Of a stretch of DNA of 64,000 nucleotides, positions 62,083 to 64,000 are shown one piece after another (the stretch's first letter is position 1; each line of letters starts with the position of its first letter). Origin of the DNA: Candidatus Zipacnadia bacterium (GTDB taxonomy: Bacteria; Armatimonadota; Zipacnadia; Zipacnadales; UBA5352); NCBI GenBank assembly GCA_029821735.1, contig JALGSU010000019.1, positions 33,268-97,267 of the forward strand. The letters run 5' to 3'. The notes beneath the pieces were generated by a model. That model did not search any database. It was given only the letters and a program-made list of their open reading frames with translations, and was not told the DNA's origin. Both the position numbers and the translations under genes were made by a program.

Positions 62083-63564
62083 ATGAGTGATTTCGAGAAG
62101 CTCGGAATGTTCTACCTCGGCCGCGGCTACGATCTCGAAGACGCGACGGTGCTCGACGACCTCCTCCTCTATGAGGCCAAAGACCTCACCACTCATGGCA
62201 TCTGCGTCGGGATGACCGGCTCCGGGAAGACCGGGCTGTGCATCTCGCTGCTGGAGGAGGCCGCGATCGACGGCATCCCCGCCATCGTGATTGACCCCAA
62301 GGGCGACATGGGCAATCTCATGCTGACCTTTCCAGAGCTGGAACCGAAGAGCTTCCTCCCGTGGATTGACCGCGATGAGGCAGCCCGGCAGGGCCGCACG
62401 CCCGAGCAGCATGCCGCCAAAGTCGCCAATATGTGGCGCGATGGGCTTGCCGACTGGGGCGAGGGTCCCGAGCGAATCGCGCGCCTGCGAGAGGCCGCGG
62501 ACGTGGCGATCTACACGCCGGGCAGTACCTCGGGCATGCCAGTAAGTGTGCTGGGCTCGTTCGCCGCTCCGTCCGCCGAGCTTCTGGCGGACGCCGGTGC
62601 TCTGGGCGACCGCATCGAGAGCGCAGTGTCGGGCCTTCTATCGCTTGTGGGCATCGACGCCGACCCCGTCCGCAGCCGTGAGCACATCCTCCTCGCCAAT
62701 ATCCTCAGCAGCGCGTGGAGTAGGGGCGAGAGCCTCGATCTGGCGGGGCTCATCCGCGAGATTCAGGACCCGCCATTCGACCGCGTGGGCGTCTTCGATC
62801 TGGAGTCTTTCTACCCGTCCAAGGACCGGTTCGAGCTGGCCATCGCACTGAACAACTTGCTGGCCTCGCCCGGCTTCGCCGCATGGATGGAGGGCGATCC
62901 GCTGGACGTGCGCACCTTGCTCTATGCGCCCGATGGTCGACCGCGTATCAGCGTCATGTCGATCGCACATCTCTCTGACGCGGAGCGCATGTTCTTCGTG
63001 ACGATTCTGCTCAACGAGATCGTGGCGTGGATGCGCTCGCAGCCGGGGACCTCGAGCCTTCGGGCGCTGCTGTACATGGACGAGATCTACGGCTATTTCC
63101 CGCCCACCGCCAAACCGCCCAGCAAGAAACCCATGCTCACACTGCTCAAGCAGGCCCGCGCCTACGGGCTGGGCGTGCTGTTGGCGACACAGAACCCGGT
63201 AGACCTCGACTACAAGGGGCTATCGAACACGGGGACCTGGTTCATCGGCCGACTGCAGACTGAGCGCGACAAGCTACGCGTGCTCGACGGTCTGGAGGGC
63301 GCTTCGGTGGCGGCTGGCACGGAGTTCGACCGCAGCCAGCTCGATCAGATACTGTCGGGGCTCGGCAAACGCGTCTTCCTGATGCACAACGTGCACGAGG
63401 ATGCGCCGGTCATCTTCCACACTCGCTGGGCGATGTCATATCTGCGAGGGCCGCTGACCGCGGCGCAGATCCAGACGCTCATGACGCCGCGCAAGCAACA
63501 GGTCACCGCGCCCGTCGCCGCGTCGGTTTCGGCACCAGTCGCGCCTCCGCCAGCGCCTGCCTGA
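62083..63564 (+). CDS. HerA/FtsK-like ATP-binding protein, N-terminal part (frameshifted)
   Basis: A 493-aa P-loop ATPase. The ATG at 62083 has AGGGGAGC upstream; an ATG at 62032 is in frame but at the transcription start. Walker [13 protein letters not shown] lies near residue 44, [17 protein letters not shown] follows, then the Walker B-type [14 protein letters not shown] near 335, an Arg-finger or sensor region ([27 protein letters not shown]) and a Pro/Ala-rich linker. It is related to the HerA-type helicases or translocases that move DNA or protein. The frame is lost in the linker ([12 protein letters not shown]), and the protein continues in another frame to the window end. Confidence 0.82.
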   Translation: MSDFEKLGMFYLGRGYDLEDATVLDDLLLYEAKDLTTHGICVGMTGSGKTGLCISLLEEAAIDGIPAIVIDPKGDMGNLMLTFPELEPKSFLPWIDRDEAARQGRTPEQHAAKVANMWRDGLADWGEGPERIARLREAADVAIYTPGSTSGMPVSVLGSFAAPSAELLADAGALGDRIESAVSGLLSLVGIDADPVRSREHILLANILSSAWSRGESLDLAGLIREIQDPPFDRVGVFDLESFYPSKDRFELAIALNNLLASPGFAAWMEGDPLDVRTLLYAPDGRPRISVMSIAHLSDAERMFFVTILLNEIVAWMRSQPGTSSLRALLYMDEIYGYFPPTAKPPSKKPMLTLLKQARAYGLGVLLATQNPVDLDYKGLSNTGTWFIGRLQTERDKLRVLDGLEGASVAAGTEFDRSQLDQILSGLGKRVFLMHNVHEDAPVIFHTRWAMSYLRGPLTAAQIQTLMTPRKQQVTAPVAASVSAPVAPPPAPA

Positions 63565-64000
63565 GGCACCCGCAGCTCTGGACCGACCGGCGGTGCACCC
63601 GGACGTGCAGCAGTTCTTCCTACCGATCACTGAGCCACGCGCTCCCGGCGAGCGCGTGGTATACCGAGCAGCCCTCCTGGGCGGCGCGGACCTGCACTAT
63701 GCCAACGCGAAGATCGAGTTGGATATGTGGCGCACTATCTCGGCAGTGACCAACCTGCCCGGCGATGATACGCCGGCCGACTGGGATGCCGGACGGGTGA
63801 TCGTCGGCCGAGAGTTGGACGTCGATCCCGAGCCGGACACGGACCAGGCCGACTACAGCCCTTTGCCCGCGCAGGCCACCGGCAAAGGCAGGTACACGAG
63901 CTGGGAGAAGGACCTGAAGACATGGCTGTATCAGGAGCGGCAGCTCACGCTGTATCGCTGCCGGAAACTGAGGGCCCTCTCGACTCCAGACGAGGACGAG
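63554..64000 (+). CDS. C-terminal domain of the HerA-like ATPase (frameshifted, runs off the window)
   Basis: Coding-like sequence in the +2 frame with no start of its own. It reads [55 protein letters not shown], a Pro/Asp-rich stretch and [20 protein letters not shown], and is still open at base 64000. High G+C at third positions and the direct continuation from the linker indicate that this is the C-terminal domain of the same ATPase. Its function is unknown to me. Confidence 0.65.

Noticed and set aside
1..64000. CRISPR arrays, tRNA/rRNA genes, insertion sequences, phage or integrase genes
   Set aside because: I looked for regular repeats, tRNA-like cloverleaf ends and transposase or integrase motifs and saw none.

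Overview
The window is high-GC DNA (I estimate a little over 60 %) from an uncultured Gram-negative-type bacterium. Outer-membrane barrels, many lipoprotein and Sec signal peptides, and a strong GGAGG-type Shine-Dalgarno sequence before most genes support this. The gene content (DUF6785-type membrane protein, DUF4838, TIGR03790-like protein, GPH transporter, sulfatase-like hydrolases, GH106-like and heparinase-like proteins) resembles Armatimonadota or PVC-type lineages. I lean weakly to Armatimonadota and cannot prove a phylum. I saw no rRNA, tRNA, CRISPR array, integrase or insertion sequence, and no gap longer than about 200 bases between genes.

Layout. 0-1.5 kb: a nitrilase-superfamily hydrolase and a small gene interrupted by an amber codon. 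1.6-8.3 kb: a minus-strand signalling operon of a CHASE2 histidine kinase, a FecR-TPR-beta-barrel fusion and a lipoprotein. 8.4-16.4 kb: a minus-strand catabolic cluster (Gfo/Idh/MocA oxidoreductase, secreted DUF4091-like protein, transglutaminase-like protein, five-bladed-propeller protein). 16.4-25.9 kb: two GT-C glycosyltransferases flank a plus-strand redox operon (M28 peptidase, FAD oxidoreductase, broken polyferredoxin membrane protein, two paralogous secreted proteins), followed by a GT2/DUF2064 pair and a DUF547 gene with a 51-aa membrane peptide.

26-43.8 kb is a polysaccharide or glycosaminoglycan island: broken GH106-like rhamnosidase, TIGR03790-like protein, a 1,420-aa heparinase-like/FG-GAP protein, a DUF4838 protein, a GPH-type sugar transporter and two sulfatase-fold hydrolases. 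It has no SusC/SusD pair. 43.9-47.4 kb is a sulfur-trafficking operon (TusA, DsrE2, DsrE, DsrF-like, DsrH-like), then a PNPOx-like protein and a thioredoxin-CcdA fusion. 47.5-49.7 kb holds a C39-like protein and a spore-photolyase-like radical SAM protein.

49.7-56.0 kb is a tight minus-strand operon that I regard as the best candidate for an uncharacterised system: porin-like barrel, FMN_bind-like protein, OB-fold protein with a CPxSGCW motif, two FtsX/MacB permeases and two ATPases. 56-64 kb holds a DUF6785 membrane protein, a Na/Pi cotransporter, a DUF1846 protein, a broken DUF6504 gene and a HerA-like ATPase running off the end.

At least six genes are interrupted by frameshifts or short deletions (about 20.87, 21.79, 28.41, 43.47, 61.79 and 63.55 kb). 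One more has an in-frame stop (1.16 kb) and one looks truncated at its 5' end (40.3 kb). Whether this is real gene decay or assembly error is the main caution for any reader.
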